A stretch of DNA of 64,000 nucleotides, from positions 1-64,000 of the forward strand of contig CAIULL010000106.1 of assembly GCA_903899985.1 (NCBI GenBank), written 5' to 3'. The translations under genes and the position numbers were made by a program. The notes beneath the pieces are model-generated. The model made no database searches, had not been told where the DNA came from, and was given only the letters and a program-made list of their open reading frames with translations. This DNA is from an uncultured Schlesneria sp. (lineage in GTDB: Bacteria > Planctomycetota > Planctomycetia > Planctomycetales > Planctomycetaceae). Positions 45,667 to 54,818 of this stretch are shown here, in pieces (positions within the stretch are counted from its first letter, which is position 1; each line of letters opens with the position of its first letter).

Positions 45667-46325
45667 ATGCGACGAATCTTCGTGTTGATATTGATATCTG
45701 CACCGACGATGTGTCTCGCCGCAGATCGGCCAAATGTCGTTTTTATGCAGTCTGACGACCAGGGGTGAAGCGGACTATCGTTGCCATGCATCCTGATTTC
45801 GCCCGTTCAATGGGGGATCTTTTTCATACCCCATGCTTGAAAGTGCTCGCGGCTCAGCAAATGAGATTTTCGGCCGCTTTTGTTCGGTGTCTGAGTGTTC
45901 GCTTGCTGGCTGGCTAAAGCCCCTCACGATTGCATTGGACAAAAACGGCGTTACCTGAAGACACACGAAAGTTGATCGAGCTGCGACTCGCCAAACGAAT
46001 CTACACTGATGAAGTGACGGTTGCGGAGCTTTCACAAAGTGTCGGCTATTCCACAACACACTACGGGACATGGCATCTTTCGAGCGGCGGTCATGGAATG
46101 CATGGGTACGACGAGCACGATGGGGATACGGAAAATGAAAAGGACTTCCAGTTCACTGATCCAAATCCTGTTAATATTTTCGGGGTGGCACAGCGGGCTG
46201 AAGAATATATGGAAAAGAATTCTAAAGCGGGAAAGCCTTTCTCCATTCAGTTGTCATGGAACGCGCTTCATGCTCGGGAAAAAACACGTGGAAAAAACTT
46301 AACGAAACAAACGGAGGAAGTTTGA
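45667..46325 (+). pseudogene. Decayed sulfatase gene
   Basis: The start reads MRRIFVLILISAPTMCLAAD with RPNVVFMQSDDQG, the signal peptide and first metal site of a sulfatase, and then hits a stop. From about 45930 a second fragment resembles the sulfatase middle (VGYSTTHYGTWHLSSGGHGM, HGYDEHDGDTENEKDF, FSIQLSWNALHA). The catalytic region C-X-P-S-R that should lie between them is absent, and the rest of the enzyme (about 250 residues) is also missing. Large deletions and frame breaks show it is not functional. An intact copy could be elsewhere. Confidence 0.8.
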
Positions 46326-46540
46326 TCAAAGGTGTCGTCCATTCAATGATCGCCTCCGGCCTATTCGCGTTTCGACTTAAGTGATTTATTGCGATTACAG
46401 GGATTTTTTTTCTGATTTTCGTTGCATGGTCGGCTAAATTCCTATCCATTGCATAACCGATAAAGTTCACAGAGTTTGTCCAGACTCAAATAGCGCCACT
46501 TTGCTCGCTGTAATCAATCGGATATGGAATCCAACTTGCA

Positions 46541-48382
46541 ATGAAGTGGTCACTATGGAAAAAACTGCGGCGCGATTTTGTGACGCGATTCGCATGTAAT
46601 TGGCCGGCGACTACGGGAAATGTGCATTCAAGCCAGATTCTCAATAACCACACAGAGTCGATAACGGTTAAACTTCCTCGACGAATTCATGTTCGCGACT
46701 TCATTCTCACCGCGGTCTTCACCGCAACACTCATCACATCCAACACCAATTTGTACGGTCAAGACGGGCTAGTTCCGTTACGCTTATTAAATGAGGGTGA
46801 GTCCACTTCAGCTCAATCAACTTCTCTTGCGGCAGAATTTGCTGATCGTCTGGAAAAGAATCAAATCGAAATCGAGCGCGTGAAGTCAAAAAAAAATCTG
46901 GATGAGGACGAATCAAGGCCGGCTGAAATCGAATTGACCGGTTACATGAGTGCTGATCCCAATGTCAAAACGGATTCTGAGGAATCAGGAAAAACAACCT
47001 CGAGTCTGGCTGGTGATTTCGCGAAACGACTGTCCGATGTCGAAAAGAGTTTGAAGAAACGCGACGAAGCGGACGCCAAAAAAGCTAATACCTATCCAAC
47101 ACACAAGATCACCGGCTTTTTGCAGGTCGATAATGCGTTCTATTCACAGACCCCTCGAAACATTGCGACCGTTGGTGACGCTCAAGATGGAATGGGTTTT
47201 CGGCGTGCCCGATTTGCCGTCAATGGTAAGGTGGCCCAATTCACGAATTATCAATTGGAAGTTGATTTTGCAGCGGCTGGGCGTCCCAGCTTTTTTGATA
47301 ATTATGTTGAGCAAGGAAACCTGCCGATTCTTGGTGATGTCCGCGTGGGCCAGTTCCTGCAGCCGTTCAGCGTTGATGCGATGAGCGGTTTTCGCAATCT
47401 CGTGTTTCTGGAACGGTCGTTGCCTTTCCTGGCCTTCGTCCCTTTCCGGCGCGTCGGCATCATGTCGTCGAATGCTACTGACGATGACCTGACGCACTGG
47501 GCCTATAGCGTCTTTCGCACTGGTGGTTACAATAACGCCCCTCTAGGGGATTCCCGTTTTGCAACCGATTTCGGTAATGTCGGCGGCTATTCATTTTCGA
47601 CACGTCTGACGCATCTGCTTTATTACGATGAATGTGAAAAAGACCGTTATTTATGGCACGTCGGTCTCTCGTACAACTTCAGTGAATTGGGAGCAGACGA
47701 GGCGACCGGGGCTGGCGTTAATGGCAATGCCGGTACTCCAAAGCCGTTCTATCAGTCGCGTACGACGCCTGAATTTTTTCTTGGCTATCCTGAAGACAGT
47801 ACCACCTTCGACACCGCTGTGAATGGGACGCCGATATTTGTTGATACGGGTAAGTATCAGGCGAAAAACTTTAACTTGATTGGGTTAGAAACGGTCTATC
47901 AGGCCGGGGCGTTCAGCCTTCAGTCCGAGTATATGGCGAATGTGGTGGAAAGTGTCGTTGGTCCTGTCTTTTACCAGGGTGCGTACGGAGAAGTGATGTA
48001 CCGTCTGACGGGCGAGCATCGTGCCTATGACAAAAAGCTCGCATCGTTCAAGAATCCAATCCCGTATGCGGATTTCCTTCCGCTGAAATGGGACGGAGTT
48101 CGTGGCTGGGGGGCTTGGGGTCTCGCTGCTCGGTGGTCGGTTGTTGACCTGACCAATCCCTCAAAACTCGATGGGCATTACTACAATAGTAATACAAACT
48201 CGTTCAATACAACGAATAAGGCCGGAAATGGAGTCCTTAACGATTTCACGTTTGGCGTGAACTGGTATTTGAACCAGCACACGAAATTCCAATTCAATTG
48301 GATTCATGCCATGCTGGACAACACGAAAAAGGGAAACAGCACGGCAGAACTGTTTGTCACTCGTATGCAAGTCGACTTCTGA
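46541..48382 (+). CDS. Phosphate-selective porin (OprO/OprP-like) (613 aa)
   Basis: An outer-membrane beta-barrel for anions such as phosphate or polyphosphate. After an unusually long basic start (residues 1-50) a hydrophobic segment at about 52-68 (FILTAVFTATLITSN) is the likely signal, followed by Ser/Lys-rich helical parts, and the barrel begins at HKITGFLQVDNAFYSQ (~residue 188). The family signature MGFRRARFAVNGKV is followed by EVDFAAAGRPSFFDNYVE, and the end is aromatic (RMQVDF), as in barrel proteins folded by Bam. It is adjacent to a phosphoesterase gene, fitting phosphate acquisition. It ends next to the stop of a minus-strand gene with no gap. Confidence 0.88.
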   Translation: MKWSLWKKLRRDFVTRFACNWPATTGNVHSSQILNNHTESITVKLPRRIHVRDFILTAVFTATLITSNTNLYGQDGLVPLRLLNEGESTSAQSTSLAAEFADRLEKNQIEIERVKSKKNLDEDESRPAEIELTGYMSADPNVKTDSEESGKTTSSLAGDFAKRLSDVEKSLKKRDEADAKKANTYPTHKITGFLQVDNAFYSQTPRNIATVGDAQDGMGFRRARFAVNGKVAQFTNYQLEVDFAAAGRPSFFDNYVEQGNLPILGDVRVGQFLQPFSVDAMSGFRNLVFLERSLPFLAFVPFRRVGIMSSNATDDDLTHWAYSVFRTGGYNNAPLGDSRFATDFGNVGGYSFSTRLTHLLYYDECEKDRYLWHVGLSYNFSELGADEATGAGVNGNAGTPKPFYQSRTTPEFFLGYPEDSTTFDTAVNGTPIFVDTGKYQAKNFNLIGLETVYQAGAFSLQSEYMANVVESVVGPVFYQGAYGEVMYRLTGEHRAYDKKLASFKNPIPYADFLPLKWDGVRGWGAWGLAARWSVVDLTNPSKLDGHYYNSNTNSFNTTNKAGNGVLNDFTFGVNWYLNQHTKFQFNWIHAMLDNTKKGNSTAELFVTRMQVDF

Positions 48383-48691
48383 TCAATCGGCGGGCTTTTC
48401 GATTTTCTTCTCGACCTTGGGACGAATCTTGCCCGACTGAATATCTTTCACAACTTCGGCCACTTGTGCCGGATCAGCGGTCTTCATCACGTGTTCAACG
48501 CGTGATGGGGGAGTCCCAAGACGTTCCATCAGCTCTTTCGTTGATTCCCAGAGCTTGGGCTTTTTCTTGTCGTTGGCGAGGTAGAGCTCGGTCGCCAATT
48601 CCGCAAGACGTTGCTCGTCGAGTGCCGGTCGATTGTCGTAATAACGCTGAATAACCTTCTTCTGATATCTTGAAAAATCCTGGCCAGCCAT
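48383..48691 (-). CDS. Small conserved hypothetical protein (102 aa)
   Basis: No family recognised by me. The ATG at 48691 has a strong Shine-Dalgarno (ggaggga) upstream, so longer in-frame starts are rejected. The protein is soluble, helical and highly charged: it opens QDFSRYQKKVIQRYYDNRPA, has the repeating LAELATELYLANDKKKP and ends with a Lys-rich tail (KVEKKIEKPAD). Composition and length suggest a cytoplasmic protein. Its stop abuts the porin stop codon directly (48382/48383). Confidence 0.75.
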   Translation of the reverse strand: MAGQDFSRYQKKVIQRYYDNRPALDEQRLAELATELYLANDKKKPKLWESTKELMERLGTPPSRVEHVMKTADPAQVAEVVKDIQSGKIRPKVEKKIEKPAD

Positions 48692-48975
48692 GATCGACTC
48701 CCTCCGAAAGTATGATGTCACGAGCCAAACAATTTGTCGTTCGGTCGTCTGGTGGATCGCCGTTGTCACCGTCAATTGATGCGAGTATATCGAACGGAGC
48801 ATCCGTTCGGCATTGAAAAAATATGACAGGTCCGATCATGCCGAATAAAAGCAATTTCAGCCGAGAATGGGCCTGGGATCATTAATTTGGGTGATCAATA
48901 TTGTAGTTGGCACGTTGATATCGAATTTCCAAATCCTTGACGACATTTTTTTGCAGCCTAAATCCAGTCGCCTGA

Positions 48976-51900
48976 TCATTCGCTGGACACGCGAACGCCA
49001 CCCCAGTATCCGAACTCATAGGACCAGCCGGTCGCGACATTCATCAGGTCGATACGAATTTCTTTACCTGCAAATTTACTCAAGTCCACTTTAAAAGTTG
49101 CCCAGCCGCCTGAGCACGTTTTGGAACTGACGTCTTCTTTCAATACTTGCTCTCCGTTGGCCTTGATCACAAGCCGCCAATCACCTCGCGGGTCGTGGCT
49201 GACATCAACGACGAGCGTCGTCTTCTTGCCTGCCGGGATCGCAAAGGTTCCGGAAAGCACGCTCGGCGTTTCTGCTGACAGCGGGTGCGTGCGTAGCACT
49301 CCCGATCGACCAAAATGTTCGTTCAAAATCCCGACGCCGTTTTCACCCGATGTCGCTGATGTGAATCCCGGCAAGACTTCATTGACCGCTGGTCCAAAGT
49401 CTCCAGGCTTTGGCACTTCTCGGGGTACAACTTCGCCCGCACCTGCCAGTAGTCTTGCGGTCTTGTCTGAAGGATGTTTATCCAATGAGATGAAAGCAAA
49501 CAGGTCGACGATCTCTTGAGGAGTCAATTGTTTTTCTAACTGTTCTGGCATCAACGAAATTTCATTCACTTTGAATTCATCGATGTCCGACCGGGGAATC
49601 ACTTCCTGCTTGCCTCCCTGGACTTTCAGAACGACCCGTTGAGGGCTGTCCTCGGCTAGCAGACCATTCAGCACTCGACCGCCTTTTGTGACGACGGTGT
49701 AAGATCGATAACCAGCGCCAATCACCAGGCTGGGGTCGAAGACATTCGACAGCAATTGATTGAAGTCATTGCGGCCATTCAAGGTAATATCGGGCCCGAC
49801 TTCCGCTCCTTCGCCGTAGATTTTATGGCACTGCGCACAGACCTTCTTAAACGCCTTTTCTCCTTCAAACGGATCACCAGGTGACTTGCGGATCAGTTGT
49901 CGCATGTCAGCAATGTATTTTTCACGGTTGGGATCGCGACCCTCGCGCACTTGTCCCCAATGGGCAGCCAGCAGCTTTGTTAGTTCTTCATCTTTGAGAT
50001 CTTTCAATCGCCTGGCCTGATTCAGGTTGATCGTTGCGGCTGCAATTTTTTTATCGCCAATCGCAGCCAGTAAACTCTTGGCCCAGCGTGCTCGTTGAGT
50101 CAGCAATTCGATCGCACGCGGCTGAATATCGGGTTCGAGTTTCGCATAACGCGCGAGGATCACATCGGCAACCTTGGGATCATCCAGCTTGCTGAGCGAG
50201 GCAAGGATCTGTGACTTAAAGCTTGATGGCGTCGAAGCTGTGTCGAGTGTCGCGGCAACCGAGTCAATCAGTCCGTCATCCTTGGCTGTGATCAAAGCAT
50301 TCAGTGCAAGCAGCCTTTGATCCTGGATCGCCTTATCTGACGTAAAGATCGATCGGACGGCTTTGATCCCCTGCGAGTCGTTCCAGCTCGTTGCGAGAAA
50401 TGCCGCAGGCAAGTACATCGGCGAAGTGGTAGAACCTTGGAGAATCGTGTCGATCTTGGAGTTCATCGCGAGTTTCATTGCAGCAATTTGTTCGGCAGAA
50501 AGTTCGCGGTTTTGCACCTTTGCAGCGAGTTGCCCAAGCCCCAGGGCGGCAGTGTCCGGCTGGAGATCAATGAGCAATGACACGACGGCACCAACTGGCT
50601 TCGCTTCGAACTTTTTACGACCAAGCAGCCGATCAATGATCCTGGGCATCATCGCCATGAGAGAGGGGGACTGCTTTGTTTCCGGCCCCTTTAGCAACTC
50701 GACAAATTCATCCGCATTCGCTTCGAGAAATGGATGTAAGTTCTGCCATACGATCTGAGAAAGAATTGGGTCGTTCGGGTCCCTGCGTAGAGCGTTGATG
50801 TAAATCTGGAACAATGTCCCAATTTCGTTTCCATCCTGCTTTTCGCGGGCTCGTTGCAACTTTGTCGCTGCAACAACCGCATGCAAGCCCCCTTGAGCCG
50901 ACAAATGTGAACTTATCTGATTTAAACTGGGGACATTTTCCGGATGATCACCGATACTTCGTATCCGCCAGTTTTCAATGACTTCGTCTCTCGGGTTTAT
51001 TGGTCGGAGCGGATTAAATAAATCGGTATTTGGTACCGAGAGGCCACAAGCTGTCATAAACATTCGACGGCGAGATTGATCAGAAACCTGGCCTTGCCCG
51101 TAGACACCTTCGAGAAGTGAACCGAGAATTGCGGCCGTATTACGCTCTTGGAGCAGACGCCGCGCCGTGTCACGGATGAAATCGTTGTCTGCCCCGAGCC
51201 TTTCGATCAATTTCCCGTCCGATTCCCTGGCGAGATTAAAATCCTTCGAAATTCGCGGAGTCTCTTTGTAACGGACTCGATAAAGTCGTCCCTTCAGACG
51301 ATCTATTCCAGCGGGGTCTCGATTGGCATCCTGATAACAGTGATACCGATCGTACCAGTCGAGGACGTACAGGCTGCCATCCGGACCTGTCTTCTGCACG
51401 ACGGGCATGAACCATGCATCGTTCGCTGTCAGAAAATCAGGTTCACCAAAGCCTTGATAGGTCGAACCTTTTGATTCGACACGGTCGACGTTAATACAGC
51501 CGCCGTGAATGTTCCCCATATAAAGCTTGCCTCGATACTTTTCGGGATAGGCATCGCTATCGAAGAAGTGGATACCACAGTAAGCCGCCTTCTGGTGTTT
51601 GTGTTTGACGATCGATTCGATCTTCCATGTGAAGGGAGGGTAGGGGCCACCTTGCCGATGGTAATAACCTGTTTCCACGAGATGCCACAGGTGATCAATC
51701 ACGCAGGCCGACACGAATGCTTCCCCTTCGTCGTTAAACGCGATCCCCCACGGGTTGCTTGTCCCTTCGCAGAAGACCTGGAATTCTCGCGTGCGGGGAT
51801 GAATCCGGTACATGGCGCACGTCAGTGGCCAACCGGGATGCTTTTCATCATAGTTCGGGTTCGTCTTCGCATATTTGACGTGCGAATGATTAAAGACGCC

Positions 51901-52476
51901 GTTCAATCCATACAGCCAGCCATCAGGCCCCCAAGTCAGGCTGTTTGGTAACTCGTGCGTATCGGTGCGACCAAAGCCGGTGACAACCACTTCCTGTTTG
52001 TCGGCTTTGCCGTCTCCGTCGGTATCCTGCACAAACAGGATATCGGGTGAATTGGCGATCCAGACACCGCCGTGTCCGACAGCGATCCCGCTGGGGATAT
52101 TCAGTCCCTCCATGAAGACTGTGAACTTGTCCGCCGTGCCGTCACCATCCGTGTCTTCCAGAATTTTGACTCGGTCTTTGCCTGGTCCTGGTTCACGACG
52201 GGGATATTCGAGTGACTCGGTAATCCAGAATCGGCCTCGTTCATCGATCGTCATGGCGACCGGGTTAACGATATCTGGTTCAGCCGCCACAACCTCGACG
52301 GAAAAGCCATCCGGAACGGTCATCATCTTCGCCGCGGTGATCGGATCACGCGGATCGTTCGGCGGTTTGTCCTGAGCATGAGGAATCAGCGGCTGCTTGA
52401 CCTGTTGTGCAAACAATACCGAACTGCAGCAGGCCATCAAACCAATCACGGTGACAAATCGAAACGCTTTGCACAT
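48976..52476 (-). CDS. PVC-type haem-binding membrane-bound dehydrogenase protein (1166 aa)
   Basis: A giant secreted protein typical of planctomycetes. Signal peptide at 1-26 (FRFVTVIGLMACCSSVLFA). Residues about 50-430 form a beta-propeller of the 'membrane-bound dehydrogenase' type, with EDTDGDGTADKFTVF, TDGDGKADKQ and NPWGIAFN motifs; about 440-830 is a helical/HEAT-like region; a c-type haem site CAQCH lies near residue 880, followed by GPDITLNGRND, the usual cytochrome end and a C-terminal ~150-residue jelly-roll-like domain. It is thought to oxidise sugar or similar compounds and pass electrons to its haem. ATG at 52476 is preferred to an upstream ATG because the signal peptide begins here and gagga precedes it. 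Confidence 0.9.
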   Translation of the reverse strand: MCKAFRFVTVIGLMACCSSVLFAQQVKQPLIPHAQDKPPNDPRDPITAAKMMTVPDGFSVEVVAAEPDIVNPVAMTIDERGRFWITESLEYPRREPGPGKDRVKILEDTDGDGTADKFTVFMEGLNIPSGIAVGHGGVWIANSPDILFVQDTDGDGKADKQEVVVTGFGRTDTHELPNSLTWGPDGWLYGLNGVFNHSHVKYAKTNPNYDEKHPGWPLTCAMYRIHPRTREFQVFCEGTSNPWGIAFNDEGEAFVSACVIDHLWHLVETGYYHRQGGPYPPFTWKIESIVKHKHQKAAYCGIHFFDSDAYPEKYRGKLYMGNIHGGCINVDRVESKGSTYQGFGEPDFLTANDAWFMPVVQKTGPDGSLYVLDWYDRYHCYQDANRDPAGIDRLKGRLYRVRYKETPRISKDFNLARESDGKLIERLGADNDFIRDTARRLLQERNTAAILGSLLEGVYGQGQVSDQSRRRMFMTACGLSVPNTDLFNPLRPINPRDEVIENWRIRSIGDHPENVPSLNQISSHLSAQGGLHAVVAATKLQRAREKQDGNEIGTLFQIYINALRRDPNDPILSQIVWQNLHPFLEANADEFVELLKGPETKQSPSLMAMMPRIIDRLLGRKKFEAKPVGAVVSLLIDLQPDTAALGLGQLAAKVQNRELSAEQIAAMKLAMNSKIDTILQGSTTSPMYLPAAFLATSWNDSQGIKAVRSIFTSDKAIQDQRLLALNALITAKDDGLIDSVAATLDTASTPSSFKSQILASLSKLDDPKVADVILARYAKLEPDIQPRAIELLTQRARWAKSLLAAIGDKKIAAATINLNQARRLKDLKDEELTKLLAAHWGQVREGRDPNREKYIADMRQLIRKSPGDPFEGEKAFKKVCAQCHKIYGEGAEVGPDITLNGRNDFNQLLSNVFDPSLVIGAGYRSYTVVTKGGRVLNGLLAEDSPQRVVLKVQGGKQEVIPRSDIDEFKVNEISLMPEQLEKQLTPQEIVDLFAFISLDKHPSDKTARLLAGAGEVVPREVPKPGDFGPAVNEVLPGFTSATSGENGVGILNEHFGRSGVLRTHPLSAETPSVLSGTFAIPAGKKTTLVVDVSHDPRGDWRLVIKANGEQVLKEDVSSKTCSGGWATFKVDLSKFAGKEIRIDLMNVATGWSYEFGYWGGVRVSSE

Positions 52477-52616
52477 GAATGCAGAATCCTCGAAGCCGAA
52501 GTCTAAAAAGGGATTTTCATATGTTAAAGCAGAGCGGGCCAAGTTGCACTTCTGGTAAATGCCAGTGCAGTGCAAAAACTGTTGAAACGATTTAAGTCCT
52601 GAAAATCATCAAAGAA

Positions 52617-52660
52617 ATAAAAAGTGCGAGAGACTTCTGCAGGTCTCCCGCACTTTGCTT
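52617..52660 (-). terminator. Rho-independent terminator of the EF-hand operon
   Basis: On the minus strand aaagtgcgggagacctgcag pairs with aagtctctcgcactttt, a ~16-bp stem, then tttatttc. It lies just after the EF-hand gene stop (52676). It also lies upstream of the dehydrogenase gene, separating the two units. Confidence 0.85.
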
Positions 52661-52675
52661 GAGCATCAAGAACGA

Positions 52676-53440
52676 TCAGTCTGGTCGTCGAGGCCGCTCG
52701 GGACGTTCGCCTGCGCCTCCACCGGGTCGACCACCGCCAGGTCCGCCAGGAGGCCCGCCAGCGCCTCCTCCACGCGGTCCGCGACCGCCGCCCGGTCCTT
52801 CTCCACCACCTGGACCACCAGGTCCGCCAGGACCTTCAGGCCCCCCATGAAGCTGAACAAAGTCATCAATGAACTTTTTCATTTCGTCTTTGCTGAGCTT
52901 GCCGTCTTTGTCCGTGTCAAATTCAAATGCATGGCTCAGCATCCGCTCGGGATCAGGGCCTGGTCGACCTCCACCAGGAGGCCCTCCTTCGGGGCCACCA
53001 CGACCGGGACCGCCGGGGCCACCGCCAGGTGGGCCACCCTCGGGACCACGACCGCGTCCCCCACCTGGAGGTCCTCCAGGTCCTTCCCCGCCAGGGCCAC
53101 CGGGACCACCCGGTCCTCCGCGTCCCCCACCAGGCCCCTCGCCACCGGGGCCACCACGCCCGCCTGGGCCGCCCGGGCCACCTTGCGGTCGATATTCGTC
53201 TTCGGTCAGTTTCCCGTCTTTGTTTTTATCGAGCGTCAGTAATGCTGCTGTCGCGTTTTTTAATTCTTCTGCTGAAATCACTCCGTCATGATCGGCATCC
53301 AGGGCCTCAATCACCGGCATCGGACGTCGGCCGCCAGGGCCACCCGGTCCACCTCCACCTGGACCGCCGGGAGGTTGAGCAATTGCCAACGTTGCACCAG
53401 CGGCAACGATGGCACCGAGAGTCCACATCCAACGTTTCAT
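52676..53440 (-). CDS. Secreted EF-hand protein with Gly/Pro-rich linkers (254 aa)
   Basis: It has a signal peptide ([20 protein letters not shown]) and three EF-hand calcium loops: [12 protein letters not shown] (about residues 48-59), [12 protein letters not shown] (about 71-82) and [12 protein letters not shown] (about 173-184). Between and after them lie [13 protein letters not shown] stretches, about half of the protein, which are probably disordered. The frame is real in spite of the low complexity: the other frames in this stretch lack signal peptide and motif. It is the last gene of an operon with a PQQ-type propeller and a YHYH-PEBP fusion, and ends in a terminator. Confidence 0.87.
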   Translation of the reverse strand: MKRWMWTLGAIVAAGATLAIAQPPGGPGGGGPGGPGGRRPMPVIEALDADHDGVISAEELKNATAALLTLDKNKDGKLTEDEYRPQGGPGGPGGRGGPGGEGPGGGRGGPGGPGGPGGEGPGGPPGGGRGRGPEGGPPGGGPGGPGRGGPEGGPPGGGRPGPDPERMLSHAFEFDTDKDGKLSKDEMKKFIDDFVQLHGGPEGPGGPGGPGGGEGPGGGRGPRGGGAGGPPGGPGGGRPGGGAGERPERPRRPD

Positions 53441-53503
53441 GACAGTCTCCTCAAGTTCTGGGGGTTAACGACAGTAAGTGCAATTGATCATCGCCGAAAC
53501 TCA

Positions 53504-54811
53504 CTATTTCTTCGGCGTCGCTACGCAATACAAGAAACGATTTGACCTCAAGAACAGTTCATCCTGGCTGATTGCCGGGGTCGCGTTGAAATCACTTTCG
53601 TCCTTGAATTTATTTTGAGCCAGGACCTGGTACTGAGGTTTTGCCGGAAGCACCAGAACTCCGTTCCATCGAGTGGGGACATAAATGTTTCCCTTGGCGA
53701 GGACTGGAGATGCGTAGACTGGTCGTCCTCCCGCTTCGAGTTCAGAAACTCGCTCGCGATAAACCATTTCTCCCGTTTTCGCGTTAAGACAATAAGCCTG
53801 ACCGCGATCGTCAATCCAATATAAGTGACCTTCGAAAAAAACAGGTGTTGAAACATACGAACTGGTTTTGCTTGTCCAAAGTACCTTGGGTTTGGGTGAC
53901 GTTTTTTCTCCACTGATCTGCAGAGCCAGACTTCCCGCAGAACGGAATCCACCAAACACAAAAACTGTCTCTTTATCTGCAACGATACTGGGGCAGATAT
54001 TGCCCGTCAGTTGATGTTCTTCGAACCAGCGAATCTTTCCTGTATCAGGATTGATCCCCCAGATTTCTCCGGGAACAGCGATGACAAGATCGGTCCGTCC
54101 TTCGTTTAATGTGATTAATGAAGGGGTCCCGTAGGCCAGTTCCAGAGCTGCTCCCGACGCCTTCCAGATCTCCTTTCCGGTCTTTTTGTCTAAAGCCCGA
54201 ATTGATTGACTCTCTTCGGAGGCGTTTACGATGACGTAGTCTTTGTAAAGAATCAGACTCGCGGCCGATCCCCAGCGTCGATTACTCGATTCTTTTCCCA
54301 CTTCCGTCTGCCAAAGTTGATTTCCATCGAGATCAAACCCGACTACGCCACTCTTGCCGAAGAAACAATAAATTCGTTCGCCATCGGTGACCGGAGTATT
54401 GCTGGCGTAACCATGCTCGGAGATATACCCCTGATAGTTGTCTTCCGGCATCAGGCCGGGAACGGTTTTTGTCCAAAGGATCTTTCCATCGGTCCGCGAA
54501 ACTGAAGTGAGGTGACGTCGGAGCGACTTGACGTCTCCACCATTTTCTTTCGGCACACCATAACCGGAATAACTTGTCACGAAGATCCGATTACCAAGAA
54601 CAATCGGACTGGATGAGCCAGCACCCGGCAATTCCGCCTTCCAGCTCAGGTTTTCCGTTTCGCTCCACGTCAACGGCAGGCTTGAGTCGGTACTGATGCC
54701 GGCCCCACCAGAGCCTCGGAATTGAGTCCAATCCGCGGCGAGACAACGTTGCGTCCCCAAGGCGAACACAATCATAAAGAGCAGGTTTCGTGTCATCGTG
54801 AAAGGCCGCAT
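53504..54811 (-). CDS. Secreted PQQ-like beta-propeller protein (435 aa)
   Basis: Signal peptide at about 1-25 (LLFMIVFALGTQRCLAAD), then DWTQFRGSGGAGISTD and six to eight blades of the PQQ/BamB/YncE type, e.g. RTDGKILWTKTV, KKTGKEIWKASG, PDTGKIRWFEEH, AKTGEMVYRERV and the final NRFLYCVAT. Members include BamB-like scaffold proteins and quinoprotein-related ones; the catalytic residues of alcohol dehydrogenases are not seen, so the enzyme role is unlikely. The ATG at 54811 is 7 bases after the stop of the YHYH-PEBP gene; a second ATG at 54796 is possible. Confidence 0.88.
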   Translation of the reverse strand: MRPFTMTRNLLFMIVFALGTQRCLAADWTQFRGSGGAGISTDSSLPLTWSETENLSWKAELPGAGSSSPIVLGNRIFVTSYSGYGVPKENGGDVKSLRRHLTSVSRTDGKILWTKTVPGLMPEDNYQGYISEHGYASNTPVTDGERIYCFFGKSGVVGFDLDGNQLWQTEVGKESSNRRWGSAASLILYKDYVIVNASEESQSIRALDKKTGKEIWKASGAALELAYGTPSLITLNEGRTDLVIAVPGEIWGINPDTGKIRWFEEHQLTGNICPSIVADKETVFVFGGFRSAGSLALQISGEKTSPKPKVLWTSKTSSYVSTPVFFEGHLYWIDDRGQAYCLNAKTGEMVYRERVSELEAGGRPVYASPVLAKGNIYVPTRWNGVLVLPAKPQYQVLAQNKFKDESDFNATPAISQDELFLRSNRFLYCVATPKK

Positions 54812-54818
54812 AAAAATT

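Noticed and set aside
52655-53442. Plus-strand Pro/Arg-rich frames opposite the EF-hand gene
   Set aside because: Shadow frames of Gly/Pro codon repeats; only the minus-strand frame has a signal peptide and three EF-hand loops.
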